From NCBI GenBank assembly GCA_025617745.1, contig CM046859.1, forward strand, positions 25,358,006-25,422,005: a stretch of 64,000 nucleotides of DNA. The letters run 5' to 3'. The notes under the pieces were generated by a model. It did not search any database and was not told the DNA's origin. It worked only from the letters and a program-made list of their open reading frames with translations. This document shows, piece after piece, positions 1-8,675 of this stretch (position 1 is the stretch's first letter; each line of letters starts with the position of its first letter). This DNA comes from Heliocidaris erythrogramma (lineage: Eukaryota; Echinodermata; Echinoidea; Camarodonta; Echinometridae). The position numbers and the translations under genes were made by a program.

Positions 1-746
1 TATTAACTTAATTAGTAATTTCCTACATTTATCTAGAAGGATCTATCAGAAATTACATTTTAACGCCATTCCACAGATATACACTTCTTTTTTTTTTTAA
101 GAAGAGTGAATCTAAAATCTTTCTTGGAGTTGTGGTGGCTCTGAAAAGAGCCTTTTGGGTTTTAATGAGTTATGTAACTCATGTTCACTCGAAATCATCG
201 TCCAATGACAATACCCCGACATTTGATCCCCCAAACTACTACCCCCAGAATCCGGGGGGGGGGGGGGGGTAGTTGTTCAGGGGGGGGGGGAGTAGTTAAG
301 CAAGGGATGGTTGTCCGTAGGCCTATACGTAAGATAAGATCGGAGAAGCAGAAGCAGAAAATGATGATAATGATGATGGCGACAGTGACGATGATAATAT
401 ATGGTAGTGGTGATGATCATGATGATAATGATGATGACGATGATGATGTGCTTGGAGAGCTCCCCTCCCCCGGTCAAAAATGTGCGGGGGCGGGAATACA
501 CTTTCATAGAAGTGGAAGTCAAACTTGCATGCCATGTCAGTTTATTAACAACCTTTGGGAAACTGTCCCCACCGCGTTTCCAAACGAATCAGATTTCTCG
601 TTGCGAGGGGACAATATGACGAGTATAATACTGTTGGAGTATATCCCCACTGCCGTCATGGCCGTGGAAAACAAACTCGATTTCCCATAGCGTGGGGACA
701 GTATCACGAGTATAACTATACTGTTGGAATAATCCCCACTGCCTTG
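1..746. repeat. Gene-free left edge: simple repeats and a diverged ~85-bp unit
   Basis: No convincing gene is seen. The stretch holds two G runs (about 256-290), a GAT/ATG-rich microsatellite (about 361-448), and two diverged direct copies of an ~85-bp unit. The copies run from about 571 and 663, and each ends in an ATCCCCACTGCC-like block. A further copy of the start of this unit follows the retrotransposon at 5832. The element therefore inserted inside or at the edge of a short tandem repeat. The apparent 169-codon frame here is just the GAT repeat read through. Confidence 0.6.
361..448 (+). repeat. GAT/ATG microsatellite
   Basis: Imperfect GAT repeats about 88 bp long. A similar tract occurs in each unit of the intron 5 array. 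Confidence 0.85.
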
Positions 747-933
747 TGTGACAATATGTTTATGTGATCTACATGTTGAGACTATAATGTTTATAGCGAG
801 AGAGGGCGCTATAGCGCACCTTCCATTATGGCTGAATAAACCTGCAGTCATGCATGATTTTGGTCCAGGACATGAACGTTTGAGATGTTATCATTTGTGA
901 CTCCCTTACCTCATATGACAGTCAAATGACACA
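747..933 (+). repeat. 5' LTR
   Basis: The repeat is 187 bp, bounded by TG and CA, and matches 5644-5831. It contains a perfect 12-bp palindrome GCGCTATAGCGC at 806-817 and an AATAAA at 835-840 that could serve as the polyadenylation signal. At under 200 bp it is short for an LTR, though such lengths are known in Ty3/gypsy elements. Confidence 0.93.
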
Positions 934-951
934 TGGTGGCAGCGGTGGGAT
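934..951 (+). other. Primer-binding site for tRNA-Leu
   Basis: The sequence TGGTGGCAGCGGTGGGAT starts at the base after the LTR. It is the complement of the 3' end, CCA included, of metazoan tRNA-Leu of the AAG/UAG type. The tRNA match is from general knowledge of that tRNA's acceptor and T-arm sequence. Confidence 0.85.
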
Positions 952-1065
952 AATGTAGGTGCTGTAGGGAATGCTGCTAATTCCGCACCACTTTCTTTCA
1001 AGAGGCCAAATATTCAACCTCCATCGAATTTCCATGTTTCTAGTGATTCTTCTGAGGACTGGAAG

Positions 1066-4000
1066 ATGTGGAAGCAACTATGGGAGAATTACTGTGTTTT
1101 GACCAATCTGGGATCACAGGATGAAGGTTATCAGAAGGCTCTTTTGCTTCATAGTCTTGGACCTGAGGGAGTCAGGATCTACAATGGGATGAGTTTTTCT
1201 GTCGATGAAGACAGTAATGAGGTTTCAGTTATCATCTCTAAACTGGACAGTCACTTCCTAGGTGCCAGGAGGGACTACTTTGAACGGTTCAAGTTCAATC
1301 GACGTGACCAATCGTCAGATGAGAGTATTGACCAGTATGTCTCTGTGTTGCGTACAATGGCAAAGACCTGTGGATTCTGCAAATGTATGGCAGAAAATTT
1401 GCTGATGGATCGCCTGCTCTTAGGTGTCACTGATGACAAGATGAGAGAGAAGATGATGGCGACTCATGACTTGACCTTGAATAAAGCCATTGACATATGT
1501 AAGGCAATGGAGGCTGCTAACTGCCAGATGAATGCCTTGAGAAAGAATGCAGTTCACAGAGTAACAGGAAAATCAATGTCTAAGGGTTATCAGTCTACCC
1601 AGAAATACACCAAGCAGTCTAAAGGTAAGAAGATGACTGGAAATTCTTCTGCTGTTGGTGCAAGAAAGTGCAAGTTCTGTTGCAGAGCTCATGTGATGAA
1701 GAAAGAGAACTGTCCTGCATGGGGTCAGAAGTGTAAGGCATGTCACAAGCCGAACCATTTTAAGGGATCAGCACTTTGTAGAGCCAGTGATGTTCATGCT
1801 GTTGGAGAAGAAGAGGATTTATCTTCTGCTGAAAGTGTCAGTTATGTCACACTACAGAATGTGAATGCTGTGAGTGGTGATAAACAGCCAATCATATGCA
1901 ATATGATTGTGAATGACAGAAGAGTGGCATTTCAAGTGGATTGTGGAGCTACTGTATGCTTGCTGCCGCAGAAGTTTCTGACAACATCTGATGTCCTGAG
2001 GGATGAAAGAGTGTGTCTGCAGATGTGGAACCATGCAACTACACGTGCTAAGGGCAGATGTAAAGTCAAGACGCGTAATCCAGCCACACAGAAGAAGTAT
2101 AATGTTGACTATGTGATAGTTGATGAAGACTTGACACCTCTTTTGAGCAAGACAGCAGCAGAGAAAATGGGCATCATAACAGTTAACTATGATTCCATGG
2201 AGACTGTTCACTTTACTAGACAGGAAGATATGGTGAAGGAGTATTCTGATGTCTTCTCATCATCACGTGTTGGCTTGCTACCAGGGGGTGACATCCATCT
2301 ACTGGTGGAAGAGAATGCACAGCCGGTTATCCGCCCTTCCAGAACCGTTCCAGAGTCACTAAAGGCAACGGTGAAAGCGGAACTGGACAGTCTTCAGCAG
2401 CGAGGGGTGATTGAAGTGGTGCAGAAGCCCACGGACTGGGTCAACCAGATGTCCGTCGCTCAGAAAAAGTCTGGGAAAGTGAGGATATGCCTGGACCCGA
2501 GACCGTTGAACGAGGTATTGAAGAGAGAACATTACCCCCTACCAGTACTGGACAACATACTACCAGAGTTGTCTAAGGCAAGTCTGTTCTCGGTCTGTGA
2601 CCTAAAAGATGGTTATCTCCATTGTGTCTTGGATGAAACATCTAGTCATCTAACAACGTTTGCTACTCCTTGGGGGAGATATAGATGGAAGCGCTTACCG
2701 TTTGGGCTCAAGGTGAGCAGTGAGATATTCCAGAAGAGGCTACATCAGACACTTGAGGGACTTGATGGAGTGAGCTGTGTTGCTGATGATATCATTGTCT
2801 GGGGTGATAATGAAGTAGAACACAACACTCGTCTACACAAGCTGTTGCAGAGATGCCATGATGTAGGCATAGTGCTTAACAAGGAGAAGTGTCAGTTTGG
2901 GGTCAAGGAGATAGTGTTTCTTGGACACATTGTTTCAAGTGCTGGGCTGAAACCTGATCCGTCCAAGATAGAGGCCATCTTGAAGATGAATGCTCCAGCT
3001 AACAAGGACGACATAGATCGCCTCAGAGGGATGGTGAACTACCTATCCCGTTATCTCCCCAAGCTTGCAGATGTGATGCAACCCCTCAATGACTTGTCCC
3101 GTAAGAATGTTGCATGGACATGGGACGCAATCCACGATGAAGCTTTCAGGAAGTTGAAGGAGCTGCTGACAAAAGCTCCAGTGCTAACGTACTACGACCA
3201 GTCAAAGGAACTAGTTGTTCATACTGATGCAAGTGCACGCGGCTTAGGTGCAGTGATGATGCAAGGAGGCAAGCCAATAGCCTATGCTAGCAGAGCTCTG
3301 AGGGATGCTGAACTACGGTACTCCGTGATCGAGAAGGAAATGCTCGCCATAGTCTTCTGTCTAGAGAAGTGGAATCAGTTCACATTTGGTCGGGAAGTGA
3401 AGGTCTATACCGATCACAAGCCTCTGGAAAGCATCATCAAGAAGCCATTAGACAGAGCTCCGAAGCGTCTTCAAGGAATGCTAATCAGAGCAATGGCTTA
3501 TGACATTGACGTTCAGTATGTGAGAGGAAAGGACAACCACGTGGCAGACCCGCTGAGTCGTGCGTTTCTTCCGCAGAAGAAAGGACAAGAAGGTCTCGAG
3601 GTAGTCAGCTCTCTCACCCACTTGTCACTGCCAGATGAACAGGTTCTTGAGATGAGAAAGCATACTGCTGATGATGCAAGTCTCCAGGCCTTGAAGCACA
3701 CCATACTGGATGGATGGCCTGAACAGAAGAACCAGTTGTCACCTCTAGTCACACCCTACTTCAGTGTTAGAGATGAGCTAACAGTGGTCGATGGACTCGT
3801 CTTCAGAGGAGAACGTCTGGTAGTCCCGAAAAAGATGAGACAGAAGGTCAAAAGTGACCTACACATAGGCCACAATGGTGTAGATGGTACATTGAGACAT
3901 GCCAGAGAATATGTATACTGGCCAAGAATGACTCAAGATATCAGTGAATGGATCCAAACATGTGAGACGTGCATGGAGTATTCCAGTGCACAAGCTCCTC

Positions 4001-5139
4001 AACCACTCATGTCGCATGAGGTACCGGACCGCCCGTGGGAAAAAGTTGGCGTAGACTTGCTGAGTCTGGATGGAGTTGAGTATTTGGTGACAGTGTGCTA
4101 TCAGTCTAACTTCTGGGAGTTTGATAAGCTCTACAAGACCACAGCCAAGGTCGTCACCAAGAAGCTCAGCAGTCATTTTGCTAGATATGGCATTCCGGAT
4201 ACTATTGTGAGTGACAATGGTCCACCATTCTCGTCCAGAGAATTTGATTCCTTTGTGAAGGAGTTGGGAATTAAGCATCAGACAATATCGCCGTATAACA
4301 GCAAGGCAAACGGAAAAGCAGAGGCAGCTGTGAAGGCAGCAAAGAAATTGCTGAAGAGGTGCAAATCATCTGGAGAGGATGAGAACCTTGCTCTGCTGAA
4401 CGTGAGGAATACCCCAAGTCAAGGTGTTGATTCCAGCCCAGTTCAACGATTCCTAGGACGGCGAACCAAGACGAAGATTCCAACAACTCAGTCTCTGCTT
4501 CAACCTAAGAGACATGAGAGTAAGCATGAGAGACAGCAACTGGAGCTGAACAAGAAGAGGCAGGCAAAGTATTTTGACAGACATACCAAGGACTTGCCTG
4601 AACTTACTGAAGGTGATGTGGTAAGGATGAAACCATTTCGCCCTGGAGAAGACCGTTGGAGAAAAGCAGTAGTCATCCGCCGACTGGATGAAAGATCTTA
4701 CGAGGTAGACCACAACGGTGCTATCTACAGACGTAACAGGGAACACCTGAGGGCTAGCAGAGAACCACATGATCCAGAGACAGATCTCCCTACATCTGGT
4801 ATCCAGTCATCTAGCAACCCTGTTCTGGTCACCACTAGACCAGAGACAGATCTTCCTACATCTGGTATCCAGTCGTCTAGCAACCCTGTTCTGGTCACCA
4901 TGAGACCAGAGACAGATCGTCCTACATCTGGTATCCAGTCTTCTACCAGCCCCGTTCTGGTCACCACTAGACCAGAGACAGATCTTCACACTGAGGGACT
5001 ACAGTCCGCATTCAGCCCTGGTGCAGACAGGTCTACTGATGACGTCAACCCACTGAGGGAGCTACCTGCTATTCCGGTGAGAAGGTCAACACGCCAGCGA
5101 CGAGCTCCAGAGAAGCTGAAGGATTTTGTTTCGCGTTAG
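1066..5139 (+). CDS. gag-pol: Gag-Pol polyprotein of Ty3/gypsy element
   Basis: This is one frame of 1357 codons. The order is Gag; two C/H zinc-knuckle-like clusters (residues ~202-238); aspartic protease with DCGA at 292-295; reverse transcriptase with VADD at 572-575; RNase H (TDAS around 720, TDHK near 782); then integrase. The integrase has H933, H936, C966, C969 and a D997, D1050, E1086 core with 35 residues between the last two. A GPY/F-like chromodomain-free module follows (~1183-1232). The C-terminus carries 22-residue tandem repeats. Gag and Pol are fused without a frameshift or stop. The protease has Cys where Ser/Thr is usual, and the RT box has Val for Tyr; both variants occur in the family. 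The frame is open back to 919 without an AUG, so the true Gag start is probably upstream of Met 1066. Confidence 0.95.
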   Translation: MWKQLWENYCVLTNLGSQDEGYQKALLLHSLGPEGVRIYNGMSFSVDEDSNEVSVIISKLDSHFLGARRDYFERFKFNRRDQSSDESIDQYVSVLRTMAKTCGFCKCMAENLLMDRLLLGVTDDKMREKMMATHDLTLNKAIDICKAMEAANCQMNALRKNAVHRVTGKSMSKGYQSTQKYTKQSKGKKMTGNSSAVGARKCKFCCRAHVMKKENCPAWGQKCKACHKPNHFKGSALCRASDVHAVGEEEDLSSAESVSYVTLQNVNAVSGDKQPIICNMIVNDRRVAFQVDCGATVCLLPQKFLTTSDVLRDERVCLQMWNHATTRAKGRCKVKTRNPATQKKYNVDYVIVDEDLTPLLSKTAAEKMGIITVNYDSMETVHFTRQEDMVKEYSDVFSSSRVGLLPGGDIHLLVEENAQPVIRPSRTVPESLKATVKAELDSLQQRGVIEVVQKPTDWVNQMSVAQKKSGKVRICLDPRPLNEVLKREHYPLPVLDNILPELSKASLFSVCDLKDGYLHCVLDETSSHLTTFATPWGRYRWKRLPFGLKVSSEIFQKRLHQTLEGLDGVSCVADDIIVWGDNEVEHNTRLHKLLQRCHDVGIVLNKEKCQFGVKEIVFLGHIVSSAGLKPDPSKIEAILKMNAPANKDDIDRLRGMVNYLSRYLPKLADVMQPLNDLSRKNVAWTWDAIHDEAFRKLKELLTKAPVLTYYDQSKELVVHTDASARGLGAVMMQGGKPIAYASRALRDAELRYSVIEKEMLAIVFCLEKWNQFTFGREVKVYTDHKPLESIIKKPLDRAPKRLQGMLIRAMAYDIDVQYVRGKDNHVADPLSRAFLPQKKGQEGLEVVSSLTHLSLPDEQVLEMRKHTADDASLQALKHTILDGWPEQKNQLSPLVTPYFSVRDELTVVDGLVFRGERLVVPKKMRQKVKSDLHIGHNGVDGTLRHAREYVYWPRMTQDISEWIQTCETCMEYSSAQAPQPLMSHEVPDRPWEKVGVDLLSLDGVEYLVTVCYQSNFWEFDKLYKTTAKVVTKKLSSHFARYGIPDTIVSDNGPPFSSREFDSFVKELGIKHQTISPYNSKANGKAEAAVKAAKKLLKRCKSSGEDENLALLNVRNTPSQGVDSSPVQRFLGRRTKTKIPTTQSLLQPKRHESKHERQQLELNKKRQAKYFDRHTKDLPELTEGDVVRMKPFRPGEDRWRKAVVIRRLDERSYEVDHNGAIYRRNREHLRASREPHDPETDLPTSGIQSSSNPVLVTTRPETDLPTSGIQSSSNPVLVTMRPETDRPTSGIQSSTSPVLVTTRPETDLHTEGLQSAFSPGADRSTDDVNPLRELPAIPVRRSTRQRRAPEKLKDFVSR
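4774..4989 (+). repeat. 66-bp tandem repeat encoding the polyprotein tail
   Basis: Units begin at 4774, 4840, 4906 and 4972, the last partial. Each encodes 22 residues beginning PETDLPTSGIQSS. The repeat lies after the integrase C-terminal module and keeps the reading frame. Pro, Thr and Ser dominate, so the tail is expected to be unstructured. Confidence 0.9.
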
Positions 5140-5630
5140 TTATTGAACAAAAAGAAGAAAAGATTTTTTTTTCTTGTTTTGGCCTTATTTTTAATAATGT
5201 TTGTTTAGGTCAAATAACCTAGAAACAGATCTTTATGTTAATTCCTTGATATTAAATCTCGCACTTTCAAGATTTGATTCTTGAATGATAAGGTTAAACG
5301 TTGAACTTCACGGAAACACTTCAGATGGACAATATTTGAACTTTAGAAGCATGCAAGGATGCTACCTTTATATTATATTTCAGTGATATCTCAACTCAAG
5401 GACTATCCCAATGGACTATATTATAGTAACTCTAAATCATCAACATTTTAAAATAAGGAGCTGGTGATAAACAAGATATGCAGCTCTATTTCATATGAAG
5501 ATATTTTTTGATATCTTATGTTTGTGCTTTACATTGTAAAGGTTACATAAACATTCTTTGGGTAATCAGTTTTGGATTTTTACTAGTTCCATGTTTGAAG
5601 CTGAAAACAGAAGTATTCCACCAAAACTTC

Positions 5631-5643
5631 AAAAAGGGGAGGA
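5631..5643 (+). other. Polypurine tract
   Basis: AAAAAGGGGAGGA lies immediately upstream of the right LTR, the expected place for plus-strand priming. Confidence 0.85.
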
Positions 5644-5831
5644 TGTGACAATATGTTTATGTGATCTACATGTTGAGACTATAATGTTTATAGCGAGAGA
5701 GGGCGCTATAGCGCACCTTCCATTATGGCTGAATAAACCTGCAGTCATGCATGATTTTGGTCCAGGACATGAACGTTTGAGATGTTATCATTTGTGACTC
5801 CCCTTACCTCATATGACAGTCAAATGACACA
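5644..5831 (+). repeat. 3' LTR
   Basis: The repeat is 188 bp and identical to the left LTR except for one extra C in a C run. It begins TGTGACA and ends GACACA. Position 5832 onward returns to the genomic ~85-bp repeat. Confidence 0.93.
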
Positions 5832-8571
5832 CCGTGGAAAACAAACTCGATTTCCCATAGCGTGGGGACAGTATCACGACCATATTATAGGGAGTTCGGA
5901 AAGGATGTGTGTGTGCGCGCGCTCATTCATGCTTCATCAGTCAACGCAAGGAAAAGGCTGTTTTCTGGTAGGCTAGGTCTGATTCTAATGATCCCCACTT
6001 TGTGATGTGGGGACATAAGGAATTCTTGCCCACGATTATGCCTTCCTTGCCCATACATCTATCTGAAACCAAATTAAAAAATAGATAATCAACAAAACAG
6101 TTAATATTGTTGAATCATGAATGAGAAGGAAAAAAATCAAATCCCCACACAGATCAGAGAATCCTTAGACCTTACGTTAAGTTTAACTTTATACACTGAC
6201 TGTTCACACAAGCAGCAGCAGAAATTGTTATTTGATCGATATAATTGAATACAGGTATTTCGAAACACGAACAAATATCACTTTACAGTATAAACTTACT
6301 AGAATTTATATCTACTTTGAGTCTAATTATTCAGAATCACAAAAAATATTACCTTTTGGGGACGAAATATTGTCGTCAGCTACCGTGTTGTTGCGCTACC
6401 TGGCTACGAAACGCTATATGAGAGTGGTGACAATCACTTCTCTGTGTTATTGGACAACTCACGGCCCGTATAGATCAATGCTCAGAGCGGGAGAGTAATC
6501 ATTTAGAGAAGGGAACAAAGTACAGTCTCTTGTTAGCAAGTCAATGGACGTAGAGGGCTATGCACCATCGCCATCGAGCTTTACCATCGCTCTGTCTCAG
6601 TGCGTCGCTCGAGAGCTGAGCTTAGCCAAAAGTCGGATCAGGTATTTTAGAGATCTACAGTAGATGGGATCCCCCCGCCCCCCCCCCAGTTTCACTACTG
6701 ATCGTTACTTCATTCAGAAACTACTTTTTTGTGCTTTTGAAATGTTAACAAGCCGACAAATTGGTCCAAAAGATTCGTTTCCTCCTAGCAAAAATGTTGG
6801 ACCCATAATGCCCAAATCCACCTGAAAATTTGAGAGGGGCTCAGGAGCCATTGAGTAAATTAAGTTTGGTATAAAACTACAGGTTGGTTACAAAATTGCC
6901 CAATTTTAGCCACTTCAGCACCACAGTGTTTGGCAAATGTATAGCAATTAACTTTACACAACTGCTTTTACTAACTGCTTTACTAACAATAGATTACTCG
7001 TTAAAACAGCGTTGGGAATTTTTTTTACCCTCTACTGCATTTTCGTCCCATTCATCTTCAATGCTATTTGGAAAATATGTCGGGCAGCTAGTTTGTGAAA
7101 TATTGCCAAACTGGGTTTGGGTTGGTAGCTGAGCACAACTTGAGCCAGGCCCTCCTAGTCTATCCGCTAAAAAAGAAAGAAAGAAAGAAGAAGAAGAAGA
7201 AGAAAGGCCATCCTGGGAAGCGTGAGCCCCTATATATGTGACTCTCTGAGATTTGTGTCTGAGCTGACAACGCCCGTGCCACATCATAAATTCTAAAGCC
7301 GGGCATAAGGCCAAATTAAATTAATTCCCAGTTTCTCGTCCCCTCCCCCTTCCTTTATATTCGAGCCCTCCTCCCTCCTTTTTATTTTATTTGATATTTT
7401 TGTTTCTAAAGGAAATAAATAAGAATCTGAAGACATCTAAGCAATGATGAATATAATTCAATTTCACAATTTTTTTAGCCTCTCCATAATAAGTAGAAAA
7501 GAAGAAAATTTGAAATTTAAAGGTCATATAAGGCCAAATAAAATTAATTCTCAGTTTCTCGTCCTCTCCTTGCCTCTTTATACTAGTATTCGAGCCCGCC
7601 TCCCTTTATGTTGAAAAATATATAATGTTTAAACAAAACGAGGAATCCCCTCCCCCCAATTTTCGAAAAATCCGCATGAAAAAAGTACGGGACTCAAACT
7701 TTGTCAGAGACCTTGCAAGTGATATGATTAGATGGATAAGATTACAGTAGTTAGTATATGTTAGGTTAAGACCCATAATTATGCTTATAAGCATAACAGG
7801 TAGATGGATGGACAGATTTGAATGGATAATCGAGAGAATTTGTTTTACCTATTAGGTTGGGGGGGGGGGGGGAAGGGAAACAGAAAATTTAATTTGCATA
7901 TAAAGGCCATGTATATAGCATAAGAATTACCCAGTATCCTAATTTCTAAAAATTTTCACCAAGTTTGGCAATTAATTTGAATTAATTTCAATTATCCAAC
8001 GTTAGATGGTTGGCTTACACCAAAAAAATGCGGTAGACAGTAGGTTACACCATGCATGATACACATAACCGCACCCCCCCCCCCCCCCCCCCCCCCCCCC
8101 GTCGACAAAAATTTTTTTCGCCAGACCTTCAAAATTCGCTCAGTGGGGGATTATGGGGGTCCAGTTTCCCTCCATAATTCCCTAACAAGCAAAAAAAAAA
8201 AAGGGTCTTCATTCTAAAAGGGGGGGGGGGGCACAATCGAGAAAATGGAGGATCGTCTATGGTCAAAATGCATACTTTTCTTCCAAAAGGGGGGGGGGGG
8301 CACAATCGAGAAAATGGCGGATCGTCTATGGTCAAAATGCATACTTTTCTTCCAAAAGGGGGGGGGGGGCACGGGCCGGAAGTGCCCCCATGGATCCGCC
8401 AATGCGAGAAGCTATTAGCGCTGCGATGGCCGATTATATTGAATTTACAAGCCTATAATTATAGCCGAATAAAAATAAACTGAAATATAGTCTGGAAAGA
8501 GTCTACATTTCATCACGTTTTGTCACGATTTTATTTGGCAACATTTGACAACATTCAATGATCAACTAATC
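5832..8571. other. Intergenic region upstream of MTR4, no gene seen
   Basis: The region is AT-rich. It holds an A/GAA microsatellite near 7170-7205 and a ~75-bp segment at about 7309-7380 repeated directly at about 7528-7605. It also has a G run near 7860 and a 27-C run at 8074-8100. Short open frames here lack any recognisable protein features. The MTR4 promoter must lie near the right end, but I cannot place a TATA box or initiator with confidence. Confidence 0.5.
8216..8380 (+). repeat. 69-bp tandem repeat with G runs
   Basis: Units start at 8216, 8285 and 8354 (partial). Each opens with AAAA plus an 11-13 G run, followed by a segment containing CACAATCGAGAAAATGG. It ends about 190 bp upstream of the MTR4 start codon. 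Confidence 0.85.
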
Positions 8572-8675
8572 ATGGAAGACGCCTTTGGTGACGATTTGTT
8601 CAGTGTTTTTGATGACGGAAAATCCTCAAAAGCTTCCAAAGAAACTCCGGACTCTAAGAATGTTTCATCAAAAAG
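8572..8675 (+). CDS. MTREX: MTR4 exon 1
   Basis: Encodes residues 1-34 and two bases of codon 35. It begins [13 protein letters not shown], the conserved exosome-helicase N-terminus. Donor is AAAAG|GTAAC. A 9.9-kb intron follows. Confidence 0.92.

Larger units (their letters stand above)
747..5831 (+). mobile_element. Complete Ty3/gypsy LTR retrotransposon
   Basis: The element has 187- and 188-bp LTRs starting TG and ending CA (747-933 and 5644-5831). They differ by one inserted C as far as I can compare by eye. A primer-binding site lies directly after the left LTR, a purine tract directly before the right LTR, and a single open gag-pol frame between them. Near-identical LTRs and an unbroken frame imply recent insertion and possible present activity. 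The flanking 5-mers are CCTTG (742-746) and CCGTG (5832-5836), an imperfect candidate target-site duplication. No envelope-like frame is seen. The lineage within Ty3/gypsy is not assigned. Confidence 0.95.

Noticed and set aside
181..690. 169-codon plus-strand frame rich in Met, Asp and Gly
   Set aside because: It is created by G runs and the GAT microsatellite, then runs into the ~85-bp repeat; no protein character.
4725..4989. Minus-strand frames with VTRTGL repeats
   Set aside because: Antisense shadow of the 66-bp repeats in the gag-pol tail.
5558..5976. Possible env-like frame after pol
   Set aside because: The frames are under 80 codons and run through the purine tract and LTR; no signal peptide or membrane segment is seen.
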